From Frankia sp. RB7 (GTDB taxonomy: Bacteria > Pseudomonadota > Alphaproteobacteria > Rhizobiales > Xanthobacteraceae), in contig JAUEPE010000012.1 in the NCBI GenBank assembly GCA_030403585.1, positions 1 through 64,000 on the forward strand: 64,000 nt of DNA. The letters are read 5' to 3'. How positions within the stretch are numbered: the first letter of the stretch is position 1; each line of letters begins with the position of its first letter. The notes beneath the pieces were generated by a model that did no database searches, was not told the DNA's origin, and saw only the letters and a list, made by a program, of their open reading frames with translations. A program made the position numbers and the translations under genes. This document shows, piece by piece, positions 9,231-17,784 of this stretch.

Positions 9231-10541
9231 CTACTGGTTGCTGTAGGTGGTGCCCTTCGGCAGCGGCAGCACGGCTTCGCGCTGTGCCTGGCTCTTGGGC
9301 CACACCACCGAGGACTTGTCGTCGATGTACTGGATCACGACCGGGAACGAGCGCTCGTTCTGGCCCGCCATCGGTGTGCCCTCGCCGTAGAACTTGACGC
9401 CGAAACCGAGCATGGTGCCACCCTCGGGGATGTCGGTGTCGAGCGCCGCCTTGCGCAGCGCCTCGGGATCGACCCCGCCATATTTTTTGATCGCGCGCGG
9501 CAGGACGTCATCCATGAACACGTAGGTGTTGGACGCGCCGATGCCGACATGGGCGGAGCGGATGGCGACGCCGGGCCTGATCTTGTCGAACTCTTCGCCG
9601 ACCATCTTGATGACGGGCGCAAGCGTCGGGTTCATCGTCTTCTGGTTGGCGAGCCAGATCGAGATCGGATCGGTGTTGAAGATGTAGCTCGCGTCGGCGC
9701 CCATCCCTTCCTTCAGTTTCTCGTAGACGCCGTAGCCGGCGCCATGGCCGACGAGGGCTGCAAACTTAAGGCCCTGCTCGCGCGCCTGCCGCAGCAACAG
9801 CGTGATGTCGGGGTTGTAGCCGGTGTGGAAAATCACGTCAGGCTTGGCGCGCTTCAGCTTGGTCACCAGCGCCGAGAGATCCGGTGCGGTCGCCGAATAA
9901 CCCTCCTTCATCACGACGTTGAAGCCGGCCTTCTTCGCGCCGGCCTCATTGCCCTTGGAGACGTCGACGCCGTAGGAGCCGTCCTCGTGGATGATGGCGA
10001 CGCGGAGATCCTTCGGCTCCTTGCCGAGTTTCGATTGGGCATTCTGCGCGATGAAATCCATCGTCATCGCACCGAACTGATCGCCGCTCGCCTGCGGGCG
10101 GAACACGTATTTGTAGTTCTTGTCGGCGAACACGGCGGACGAGATGCAGGTCGTCATCCACATGAACTTCTTGAGCTGCTCGACACGTGCGGCAACCGGC
10201 ACGCATTGCGCCGAGGAGAAGAAGCCGAGCACCATATCGACCTTCTCCTGCTCGAGCAGGCGGACGGATTCGTTGATGGCGATGTCGGGCTTGCTCTGCG
10301 CGTCGGCGTAGACCGCCTCGACCTTGTAGCCCTCGACGCCTGTCTTGCTGAAATGGTCGAGGATGATCTTGGTGCCGAGATATTCGAGCTCGGAGCCGCC
10401 GCCCGCGAGCGGGCCGGTCAGGTCGAAAATCACGCCGATCTTGATTTTCTTGTCTTGAGCATGAACCGAAACGGTCAAGCCCATCGCAGCAATTGCGATC
10501 AACAGCCCACGTACCAAGCGGGCAGCCATGCGCAGGCGCAT
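9231..10541 (-). CDS. LivK-like ABC transporter substrate-binding protein
   Basis: This 436-residue periplasmic binding protein has an N-terminal signal peptide (residues 1-29, ending VHAQ) and the family opening KIGVIFDLTGPLAGGGSELE. It belongs to the Peripla_BP_6 (Leu/Ile/Val or amide binding) group. It is the first gene of the operon livK-like, livG, livF, livH, livM, PPK2. A ribosome-binding site AGGGAGG precedes the ATG. It is longer than classical LivK (about 370 residues), which fits the aromatic, amide or urea-type members, but the ligand is unknown. Confidence 0.9.
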   Translation of the reverse strand: MRLRMAARLVRGLLIAIAAMGLTVSVHAQDKKIKIGVIFDLTGPLAGGGSELEYLGTKIILDHFSKTGVEGYKVEAVYADAQSKPDIAINESVRLLEQEKVDMVLGFFSSAQCVPVAARVEQLKKFMWMTTCISSAVFADKNYKYVFRPQASGDQFGAMTMDFIAQNAQSKLGKEPKDLRVAIIHEDGSYGVDVSKGNEAGAKKAGFNVVMKEGYSATAPDLSALVTKLKRAKPDVIFHTGYNPDITLLLRQAREQGLKFAALVGHGAGYGVYEKLKEGMGADASYIFNTDPISIWLANQKTMNPTLAPVIKMVGEEFDKIRPGVAIRSAHVGIGASNTYVFMDDVLPRAIKKYGGVDPEALRKAALDTDIPEGGTMLGFGVKFYGEGTPMAGQNERSFPVVIQYIDDKSSVVWPKSQAQREAVLPLPKGTTYSNQ

Positions 10542-10634
10542 CTAAACCTCCCTGGACGATTGTGCATTGCAATTTTTTGTCTTGCTTTTGCACCCATCAC
10601 ATGGGCTGGAGCGCGCGATGTCAAGCCTCGCGCC

Positions 10635-11339
10635 TCAGCGCGAGGCGAACTGCTGCGCGATGAAGGCCGTGACAAATCGCGGCATGGTCGGCGTGAGATC
10701 ATCCATCCCGCGCACGAGATGGATGGCAGAAAGCTCCGGCTCGTCCTGACGAGCCAGGTTGGCTTCGATCCGCGCGCGAGCAGCCTCACCGGGCATATCC
10801 AGGTTGAGGATCTGGATCATTGCAAGCGCGCTCCCGGTGACGACACAATGCCAGTCCGCCTCCGCGGAATAATCGGCAGGCAACAGGCCGGTCTCCTCCT
10901 CGAGCTCGCGGACGACGCTGCCGGGAATATCGAGCGTGCCGTCCCTGACGTCATCGAGATCGGGCGTGCCCGACGCGAAGTAGACGCGGCCGGCATTGGC
11001 CGTGTGATGCGCCATCTCGCCCATCACGAAGGCGCCATCGGAGGTGCGCAGCGCGCCCATGCCGAACCCGTTGAACACGGCCGGATCGGGAAAGCCCCAA
11101 TCGCGCCAGGCCAGGAAGCTGGCGAAATCCGTCTCGAAATAGGTCGCGGCGAGATGACCGTCGGTGAAGACGGCATCGCGCCCGAGCAGGACCCGGCCGT
11201 TCCAGATTTTCGGCCGCGCGCGTTGCTGCTCGGCGAAATGCGTCGCGATCTCGGCGCGCCGCGCCTCGGCGAACGGCCAGACGACGGGGCGCACGGCAAG
11301 TTCAAGCGTCGAGACGCGATGAATGATCGGAGACGTCAT
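10635..11339 (-). CDS. Nudix hydrolase family protein
   Basis: This 234-residue cytoplasmic protein carries a Nudix box at about residues 124-152: a glycine upstream, then the RELEEETGLL core of the GX5EX7REUXEEXGU pattern. Such enzymes cleave nucleoside diphosphates linked to another moiety, with the box binding a divalent metal. The long N-terminal part (residues 1-120) is unlike small MutT proteins, and the substrate is unknown. It ends 30 bp before the NitT-type binding-protein gene on the same strand and may share its transcript. Confidence 0.78.
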   Translation of the reverse strand: MTSPIIHRVSTLELAVRPVVWPFAEARRAEIATHFAEQQRARPKIWNGRVLLGRDAVFTDGHLAATYFETDFASFLAWRDWGFPDPAVFNGFGMGALRTSDGAFVMGEMAHHTANAGRVYFASGTPDLDDVRDGTLDIPGSVVRELEEETGLLPADYSAEADWHCVVTGSALAMIQILNLDMPGEAARARIEANLARQDEPELSAIHLVRGMDDLTPTMPRFVTAFIAQQFASR

Positions 11340-11368
11340 GACGCCTGATTACCAAGTCTTCGCGTCAG

Positions 11369-12394
11369 TTATTTGGCGCTCCCCGTGGTCTTCTTGGCCT
11401 GGTCGACGAACTTGTTGGTAAAAGTCTTGCTGACGTCGATTTTTGCATTGGCCACCTCGGGCGAGCCGACGCTGAACACCGCCAGCACGGCGTCCGCGCC
11501 CTTGGGATCCATCTTGCCGGTCTCGGAGAACATCGGGATCGTGTTCTTCAGCGCGGCGAGATAGAGCTCCTTGTTCTTGCCGACCATCTCGTCCGGCATC
11601 TTGGCCATGATCTCTTCGGGCGAATGCGAATGGATCCAGCCGATCGTGGCCAGCATCGCGTTGGTCAGCGCCTGCGTCTCCTTCTCGTGTCCATTGATCC
11701 AGGCCACGGTCGAGTACAGCGCGCCGCCCGGATATTCGCCGCCGAACGTCTCGAGCGTATCTTTCTGGGTCCGCGTGTCGCTGAGAATGCGCAAATCCTT
11801 GTGGGTGCCCTGGAGCACGGTGACGGAAGGATCGAGCATCACCGCGGCGTCGATCTGTCCCTGCTCCATCGCAGCGACGGCCGTGGCGCCGAGGCCGACG
11901 CCGATCACGGCGGTGCCGGCCGGATCGAGCCCGTTCTTCTTGAGCATATATTTGAGGAAGAAGTCGGTGGAGGAGCCAGGCGCGCTGACGCCGACCTTCT
12001 TGCCGGCGAGATCCTTGATCGACTTGATTTCGTTCGTGTGCGAGGGCGAGACCACCAGCACGAGGCCGGGATAGCGATCATAGACCACGAAAGCCTGCAG
12101 CTCCTGCTTCTTGGCCGCCAGGTTGACGCAATGGTCGAAATAGCCGGAGACCACGTCTGCACTGCCGCCGAGCACGGCCTTGAGCGCGTCCGAGCCGCCC
12201 TTGAGGTCCACGAGTTCGACATTGAGGCCGGCCTTCTCGTACTCGCCAAGCTGCTTGGCCAGCACTGTCGGCAAATAGCACAGGCAAGCGCCGCCACCGA
12301 TCGCGACGGTCACCTTGCTTTGCGCTGCGGCAAGACCACTGGTGAGCGTCAGCGCGAGCAGCGCGCCGGCGAGCCTGGCAATCGTGTTCTTCAT
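11369..12394 (-). CDS. NitT/TauT-family ABC transporter substrate-binding protein
   Basis: This 341-residue protein has a signal peptide (to about residue 25, ending LAAAQS) and an NMT1/SsuA-like core, with VTVAIGGGACLCYLPTVLAK near the N-terminus and VSAPGSSTDFFLKYML centrally. I chose the ATG at 12394 because GGAGGAAACC precedes it; the open frame extends upstream with no signal. Proteins of this group bind nitrate, sulfonates, thiamine precursors or aromatic acids. Its likely permease and ATPase (16062-17665) lie 3.7 kb away on the same strand, separated by a four-gene sigma-factor operon. Confidence 0.88.
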   Translation of the reverse strand: MKNTIARLAGALLALTLTSGLAAAQSKVTVAIGGGACLCYLPTVLAKQLGEYEKAGLNVELVDLKGGSDALKAVLGGSADVVSGYFDHCVNLAAKKQELQAFVVYDRYPGLVLVVSPSHTNEIKSIKDLAGKKVGVSAPGSSTDFFLKYMLKKNGLDPAGTAVIGVGLGATAVAAMEQGQIDAAVMLDPSVTVLQGTHKDLRILSDTRTQKDTLETFGGEYPGGALYSTVAWINGHEKETQALTNAMLATIGWIHSHSPEEIMAKMPDEMVGKNKELYLAALKNTIPMFSETGKMDPKGADAVLAVFSVGSPEVANAKIDVSKTFTNKFVDQAKKTTGSAK

Positions 12395-12610
12395 TGGTTT
12401 CCTCCGTTCGGCTGGCGGCACCATAGAGCAGCGGGACCGGCTTGAGAAGCACCGCTTAAGTGGCACTAGCCATTGGTCTTTCGGCGCAATAGCATGCCCG
12501 CACGACAACAATTCCTGATGGGAAGGATTACTCGACTGAGTCCCTTCTTGAACTAGCCTCGCGATCGGGACTCGCGCCGATGCGCGGGCCCGTTCTGTGA
12601 ATATCCGCCG

Positions 12611-13384
12611 CTAGATCGGGCGCGCCTGCTTCCGGATCTCGTTCGCGATCGGCTTGAGGGCGTCCCCCGGAAGCTGGCCGACGAGCGTGTAACCCATGCC
12701 ACCATCCGCCCACACGAAGCCCGCGACATCGCCGGTTGACTGAGGCATCATCGGCGTATCCAGATTGCGATTGCTCATCGGGCGCGTCAGCACAACGAGA
12801 CGGTCACCATGATCATCATCGTACATGAACATCGCGGCCGGACCATGCGATGTCGCAACCAGGCGTCCGCCCATCAGCCGATAGCCCGAGACGGAGAGGT
12901 CCGGCACTTTGACCGGCTTCTTCAGCCGGTTGGAGACCCATTGCGTGAGCTCGGCACTGTCGGACGCTCTGATCTCGACCGGCCGCACGCGATCGGGTGC
13001 AAAGACGTTATAGGAGTAGGCGGCCTCCTGCGCCAACGAAGTCAGTCCGTTCGATCCCTCCTGTAGCAGGCTGCGCACGGTCCAACCGCCGAGACCGCCG
13101 ATGCCGAGGAGCAACAGTGCGGCGATCGCGCCCCACGCCCGCAGAGGACGCCGCTTCCGGTTCTCGACGATGTGCGCCAGATTCAGCTCGGCCGGCAATG
13201 GCTCGTCCGCAATTGACGCAAGGGCGCCACGCAGCTGCTCGCGCTGGGTGGCATAGGCCGCGACGCGCCCGGCGACATCCGGATGATCGTCCAGATAGGA
13301 TGCGATCTCCGCGCGCCGTTCAGGCTCGAGCGCCTGGTCCACATAGGCGTGGAGATCATCTTCTGTGATCGGCCGCTGGCTCAT
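12611..13384 (-). CDS. Anti-sigma factor, single-pass membrane protein
   Basis: This 257-residue protein has a cytoplasmic anti-sigma N-terminus (EDDLHAYVDQALEPERRAEI), a transmembrane helix at about residues 84-102 (AWGAIAALLLLGIGGLGGW) and a periplasmic C-terminal domain. The zinc-binding HxxxCxxC motif of ZAS anti-sigmas is absent, so it is a non-zinc type. It overlaps the upstream sigma gene by 4 bp (ATGA), the usual arrangement for a cognate pair. It should hold the ECF sigma factor at the membrane until a signal arrives, perhaps copper or oxidative stress (an inference from the neighbours). Confidence 0.85.
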   Translation of the reverse strand: MSQRPITEDDLHAYVDQALEPERRAEIASYLDDHPDVAGRVAAYATQREQLRGALASIADEPLPAELNLAHIVENRKRRPLRAWGAIAALLLLGIGGLGGWTVRSLLQEGSNGLTSLAQEAAYSYNVFAPDRVRPVEIRASDSAELTQWVSNRLKKPVKVPDLSVSGYRLMGGRLVATSHGPAAMFMYDDDHGDRLVVLTRPMSNRNLDTPMMPQSTGDVAGFVWADGGMGYTLVGQLPGDALKPIANEIRKQARPI

Positions 13385-13899
13385 TTCGCGCTCCGCAATG
13401 CCACGACGTTCCCTGGCGCAACGCCATCCATCTCCTGCTGTAACCGTTCCCGCGCGCGCGACAGGCGCGACATCACGGTCCCAACGGGAACGTTGAGGAC
13501 CGCTGCTGCATCCGCGTAGGAGAGATCCTCGACTGCAACGAGTAGCAATACGGCCCGCTGCTCTTCCGGCAGTTTCGCAAGTTTGCCCAGGACATCCTGA
13601 TAGATCAGCCTTTGCTCCTGCGCTGCCGCGCTGACGAGCTCCTGCTCGCCTGCATCGTCGATCGGCATCTGCCTGCCCCGCGCTGTCGCCTGGCGGAATT
13701 GCGTGACCGCCAGATTGTGGAGGATGGTGAACAGCCAGGCGCGCACGCTGCCGTCGCGCCGCTGATGCCAGCGGCTGACGGCGCGCTCCAGGCAGTCCTG
13801 GACCAGATCGTCAGCCGCCGCACGATCGCGCATGAGCGCGCGCGCATAGCGGCGGAGCGCGGGGATCAGCGGTTCAACCTGAACCAGCATGTCCTTCAT
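13381..13899 (-). CDS. ECF-family RNA polymerase sigma factor
   Basis: This 172-residue protein has sigma region 2 (RAAADDLVQDCLERAVSRWH, then WLFTILHNLAV) and region 4 (LPEEQRAVLLLVAVEDLSYA and a helix-turn-helix with VPVGTVMSRLSRARERLQ). It lacks regions 1.1 and 3, as ECF sigmas do. The gene is followed by an overlapping anti-sigma gene and preceded by the YVTN and DUF305 genes on the same strand, so all four probably form one operon. ECF sigmas often activate their own operon; I could not identify its promoter motif. Confidence 0.92.
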   Translation of the reverse strand: MKDMLVQVEPLIPALRRYARALMRDRAAADDLVQDCLERAVSRWHQRRDGSVRAWLFTILHNLAVTQFRQATARGRQMPIDDAGEQELVSAAAQEQRLIYQDVLGKLAKLPEEQRAVLLLVAVEDLSYADAAAVLNVPVGTVMSRLSRARERLQQEMDGVAPGNVVALRSAK

Positions 13900-13939
13900 G
13901 GGGCGCTCCGCCTGCTCTCCGTTGCCGTTCGGCTGGACG

Positions 13940-15409
13940 TCATTGCGCCTCGATCTGGACCGCCTCGCCGGGCATGGCCGCGTCGCCGGATGCTATCACC
14001 AGATAACGCCTGGCAGCCGCAGCAGACTGGTCGACGATCTGCCGGATCGGACCGGCAGCGTTGACGATAGCGGATCCGGCAGGATTGGTCATGAACGCTG
14101 CCAATGGCTGCAACGTACCACTTCCATCTCCATGGTCCGCCAGCGCAAGCACATATTTCTGTTTGGGCTGAAGTCCCGTCACCGAGGCCTGCAAGACCTG
14201 AATCAGTCCCTGATCGAACAGCGACACGCTGGTCGGCGCCTTGCCATCCTTCGGGCCGTCTTTCGACGCGAGCGCCAGATGAGCAACCTGGCCGGCAACG
14301 CCGAGTGGCTGCAGGTTCTGGCGGTCATCCGGGTCAGGCGCCGCGTTTGGAACATAAGCGATCGCTTGCGGCGCCTGGCCGATGGGCACGTTGGCAACCA
14401 CCTTGTTGGTCGTCGTATCGATGGCCGCAAGCGCGTCGGCGTTCTCCAATCCCACGTAGATGCGCGTGCCGTCGCCGGACGGCCAGACGCCGTGCGGAAG
14501 ATTGCCGACCGGGATTGTCGCGACCTGCGAGAAATCGTCGGTACGGAACACTTTCACTTCGTTCAGGCCGCCGATCGTGACATAGGCGAACGTGCCTTTA
14601 GCGGTGTGCGCGAAGTTGACGTGATTGGTGATCGGCCCGGTGTCGATCGTCTTGATCGGGTTGAACGGCGGCTTGGCGTTGAACACTTGTGTGCGGCCGA
14701 CATCCTTCAGCGTGAACCAGACCTGGCTCCCATCCGGCGTCGCCGCGATGTTGGGGCAGAAAGGACTCTCCTGCTTCACCGTGGCGATGATCTTGTGCTC
14801 CGCGACCGCTACGACGTCGGTTTCGGGATTGAAGGACGAGCAGATGTAGCCGTACTTGCCGTCAGGGGAGAAAATCTGCATGCCCGGTCCGTTCGGGGTC
14901 GTGATGCGGGTCTTCTCTTCAAAGCTCACGGGATCGATGACGGAGATGTAGTTCTCACCGCGCACGGTGACCCAGACTTCCTTGCCGTCCGGCGTGAAAA
15001 ACGCCTCGTGCGGCGACCGCCCGACATAGGTGATGTGCTTGACCGCGTTGGTCGCAGTGTCAATGAATGTCACCGAATTCGAGCCGATCGACACCACTGC
15101 GAGCGTCTTGTGATCGGGCGAGAAACCCATACCGTGCACGAGAACCTGGCCCTTGTAGAGCGGGCTGAAATTGCCCGGCTGCGGATCGCCCAGCCGGATC
15201 ACGCCAAGCAGCTTGTTGTCCACGGGATCGGTGACCGAGACCGTATTCGAGAACTGTTCTGCGGCGTAGACGCGGTCGTGGTGGCTGATCGGGATATCGC
15301 GGGCTGACAGTGCGCCCGGGGCCTGCCCAGCCCATGCGACTGAGCCGGTGGCGAGCATGGTGGCTGCCAGGAAGATGCTCTTTATCATATTGCTTCGTGA
15401 AATGGTCAT
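13940..15409 (-). CDS. Secreted YVTN-family beta-propeller protein
   Basis: This 489-residue protein starts at the ATG at 15409 with AGGAG upstream and has a signal peptide ending near VAWAGQ (residue 29). Several blades follow, each with a YVTN-like pattern such as RIYVGLENADALAAIDTTTN and KEVWVTVRGENYISVIDP. YVTN propellers are periplasmic or secreted surfaces for protein or ligand binding and are often taken for redox-linked proteins. The C-terminal 130 residues are less repeat-like. It sits between the DUF305 gene (9 bp upstream) and the sigma gene (40 bp downstream). Confidence 0.87.
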   Translation of the reverse strand: MTISRSNMIKSIFLAATMLATGSVAWAGQAPGALSARDIPISHHDRVYAAEQFSNTVSVTDPVDNKLLGVIRLGDPQPGNFSPLYKGQVLVHGMGFSPDHKTLAVVSIGSNSVTFIDTATNAVKHITYVGRSPHEAFFTPDGKEVWVTVRGENYISVIDPVSFEEKTRITTPNGPGMQIFSPDGKYGYICSSFNPETDVVAVAEHKIIATVKQESPFCPNIAATPDGSQVWFTLKDVGRTQVFNAKPPFNPIKTIDTGPITNHVNFAHTAKGTFAYVTIGGLNEVKVFRTDDFSQVATIPVGNLPHGVWPSGDGTRIYVGLENADALAAIDTTTNKVVANVPIGQAPQAIAYVPNAAPDPDDRQNLQPLGVAGQVAHLALASKDGPKDGKAPTSVSLFDQGLIQVLQASVTGLQPKQKYVLALADHGDGSGTLQPLAAFMTNPAGSAIVNAAGPIRQIVDQSAAAARRYLVIASGDAAMPGEAVQIEAQ

Positions 15410-15418
15410 CTGCGGCTC

Positions 15419-15955
15419 CTACTTCCTCATTCCGGCGGACATATCCATCTGCATGCCCGGGTGGTGATGGACGTTGGCGACTGGACCGGGTTGCGACTGG
15501 GTCGGCGCAGGCGCGGTGTCGATCGCCGGCTCGCCGATCGCGAGCTTCATGGCCGCGATCTCCTGCATCTGGTCGACGATGATCTCCTGGGCGATGCGCC
15601 GCAGCTGCTCGTTCTTGCCGTAACGCAATTCGATGATCGCCATGTCGATCGCGCCCTGATGGTGCGGATTCATCATCGCGACGAAATCGCGATCGACATC
15701 GCCGGTCGGCTTGGCGGCCATGTCGTTCATCATCTTGGTCATGGCCGCGTCGTTCTCTTGCAGGAAAGCGCTCTCCTCGGCGCTGAGGGCAGCCTGCGGA
15801 GCGGCCGGATGAGCTTCGTGCGCGAATACGAGCGGCGGCACCGGGAAAGCGACGAGAATGCGCGCGGCGAGGAGCGCCGTGCCGAGGCCGGGCCTTGGCC
15901 ATCGGCATCTGCTTGCGAGCGCCGCGACGACGCGGCGAAACTGTGACGGGTGCAT
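15419..15955 (-). CDS. DUF305 domain-containing protein, probable copper-linked
   Basis: From the ATG at 15955 this is a 178-residue exported protein. After a hydrophobic N-terminus comes the ferritin-like four-helix DUF305 region, with FVAMMNPHHQGAIDMAIIEL and a nearby ENDAAMTKMMNDMAAK. The Met/His-rich motifs and the C-terminal HHHPGMQMDMSAGMRK suggest copper or other metal binding, though this has not been shown for the family as a whole. It is the first gene of the apparent operon with the YVTN propeller, ECF sigma and anti-sigma. An alternative start at 15982 is possible. Confidence 0.85.
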   Translation of the reverse strand: MHPSQFRRVVAALASRCRWPRPGLGTALLAARILVAFPVPPLVFAHEAHPAAPQAALSAEESAFLQENDAAMTKMMNDMAAKPTGDVDRDFVAMMNPHHQGAIDMAIIELRYGKNEQLRRIAQEIIVDQMQEIAAMKLAIGEPAIDTAPAPTQSQPGPVANVHHHPGMQMDMSAGMRK

Positions 15956-16061
15956 CCAAAACTCCCATGCAGGTGGTTGCATGGGGGTATGACGCGTGGC
16001 CGCGCGTTCTATTCCGGACGGTCAATCACATAAATGTCAGCAGTCGAGCGAGGTGGCTCGC

Positions 16062-16847
16062 TTAGCCGCGCCCGTCCACCGTCGGCCGCCACACCAGCAG
16101 GCGACGCTCCACCAACGTAACCCCATAATCGATCAAGATCACGAAGGCCGACAGCACGAACATGCCGGCGAAGACGCCGGCGACGTCGAACACGCCTTCG
16201 GCCTGCTGGATCAGATAGCCGAGGCCTGCCGCCGATCCGAGATATTCGCCGACGACGGCGCCGACCACGGCGAAGCCGACCGAGGTGTGCAGCGAGGAGA
16301 ACATCCACGACAGCGCCGACGGCCAATAGACGTGCCGCATCAGCTGCCCTTCGCTCATGCCGAGCATGCGGCCATTGTCGAGCACGGTGCGGCTGACTTC
16401 CTTGACGCCTTGATAGACGTTGAAGAACACGATGAAGAACACCAGCGTCACGCCGAGCGCGACCTTGGACCAGATGCCGAGCCCAAGCCACAGCGCGAAG
16501 ATCGGCGCGAGCACGACGCGCGGCAGCGCGTTGACCATCTTCACGTAAGGGTCGAACACCGCTGCGACCAGCGGCTGACGCGCGAACCAGAAGCCGACCA
16601 GTACGCCGCCGAGCGAGCCGATCACGAAGGCCAGGAGCGACTCCACCAGCGTGATCCAGAGATGTTTCCAGATCACGCCGGAGACGAACCATTTGACGAT
16701 CTGATCGAACACGTCGACCGGATTGGAGAAGAAGAACGGCGGCAGCAGGATCTTGCCGAAGATGGGAAAGGTCGACAGCAACTGCCACAGCACGATGCAG
16801 ACGATGGCGACCAGAATTTGCAGCGCAAGGAGCGTGACGCGCGACAT
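16062..16847 (-). CDS. NitT/TauT-family ABC transporter permease
   Basis: This 261-residue inner-membrane permease has about six helices. The conserved region EVSRTVLDNGRMLGMSEGQL is the EAA-type loop of BPD_transp_1 permeases of the SsuC/TauC group. Its start shares one base with the stop of the ATPase gene upstream (TGATG), so the two are coupled. The only plausible partner binding protein nearby is at 11369-12394, on the same strand but separated by the sigma-factor operon. Confidence 0.92.
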   Translation of the reverse strand: MSRVTLLALQILVAIVCIVLWQLLSTFPIFGKILLPPFFFSNPVDVFDQIVKWFVSGVIWKHLWITLVESLLAFVIGSLGGVLVGFWFARQPLVAAVFDPYVKMVNALPRVVLAPIFALWLGLGIWSKVALGVTLVFFIVFFNVYQGVKEVSRTVLDNGRMLGMSEGQLMRHVYWPSALSWMFSSLHTSVGFAVVGAVVGEYLGSAAGLGYLIQQAEGVFDVAGVFAGMFVLSAFVILIDYGVTLVERRLLVWRPTVDGRG

Positions 16848-17665
16848 CAGACGGCCTCCGCCGCATGGCTGGATTGCGCGTAGCCCTTCATCACCTCGTC
16901 CTTGAGCACGCTCCAGATCTCGCGGTGGAGCGCATGGAACTCCTTGTCCATCCGCACCTCGAAGATGTCGCGCGGGCGGACGAGCTGCACGCGCCAGTCG
17001 CCGATGATGCGCGAGGACGGCCCCGCCGACATGATCACGACGCGATCGGCGAGCGCGATCGCCTCTTCGAGATCGTGGGTGACGAACAGCACGGCCTTGC
17101 GGTCGGCATTCCAGAGGTCGAGCAGCAGATTGCCCATCACCTGGCGCGTCTGTGCATCAAGCGGCCCGAACGGCTCGTCCATCAGCAGGATCTTCGGGTC
17201 GCGGATCAGGACCTGCGCCAACGCCACGCGCTTGCGCTGGCCGCCGGAGAGCATGTGGGGATAGCGGTTGGCAAAGGCGCCGAGACCGACCGAGGTGAGC
17301 CATTTCTGCGCCTGCGGCAGCGCCTCGGCGCGCGGCATGCCCTTGATCTCGAGCCCGATCGCGACATTGTCGAGCGCCGTCTTCCAGGGGAACAGCGCAT
17401 CGGCCTGGAACAGATAGCCGGCGTCCCGGTTCAGCCCCGCGAGCGGCCGATCAAAAATCTTGACGCCGCCGGCGGCCGGCTTGAGGAGCCCCGCGGCGAC
17501 ATTGAGCAGCGTGGACTTTCCGCAGCCGGTCGGGCCGACAATGGCGACGAACTCGCCCTGCGCGACCGCGAGATGGGCCTTCTCGACCGCCGTATAGACC
17601 CGCCCGTCCCCCAGCCGGAACGCAACCTTGGCATCTTCCAGCGCCACCGCCGTTGGCGTTGTCAT
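16847..17665 (-). CDS. NitT/TauT-family ABC transporter ATP-binding protein
   Basis: This 272-residue ABC ATPase has Walker A GPTGCGKST (about residues 44-52), signature LSGGQRKR and Walker B KILLMDEPFGPLDAQTR. It belongs to the SsuB/TauB/NrtD group and should power the permease encoded directly downstream. An ATG at 17665 with GGAGGAAAC ahead gives the start. It is divergent from the osmoprotectant ABC operon beginning at 17785, leaving a 119-bp intergenic space that must hold both promoters. Confidence 0.93.
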   Translation of the reverse strand: MTTPTAVALEDAKVAFRLGDGRVYTAVEKAHLAVAQGEFVAIVGPTGCGKSTLLNVAAGLLKPAAGGVKIFDRPLAGLNRDAGYLFQADALFPWKTALDNVAIGLEIKGMPRAEALPQAQKWLTSVGLGAFANRYPHMLSGGQRKRVALAQVLIRDPKILLMDEPFGPLDAQTRQVMGNLLLDLWNADRKAVLFVTHDLEEAIALADRVVIMSAGPSSRIIGDWRVQLVRPRDIFEVRMDKEFHALHREIWSVLKDEVMKGYAQSSHAAEAV

Positions 17666-17784
17666 GTGTTTCCTCCGAACCCTGGCGATGCCTTAGCCTC
17701 TCGCGCGGCGAAGTTCAATCAACCGGCCAAGCGTGCTACGCATGGGTCCGGCCGCCCTCTTACCGTCCCTTGAGCCCACCCGCG

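Noticed and set aside
12395..12610. sigma-54 promoter or riboswitch ahead of the NitT binding protein
   Set aside because: I saw GC-rich palindromic bits but no TGGCAC-N5-TTGC match and no conserved riboswitch fold.
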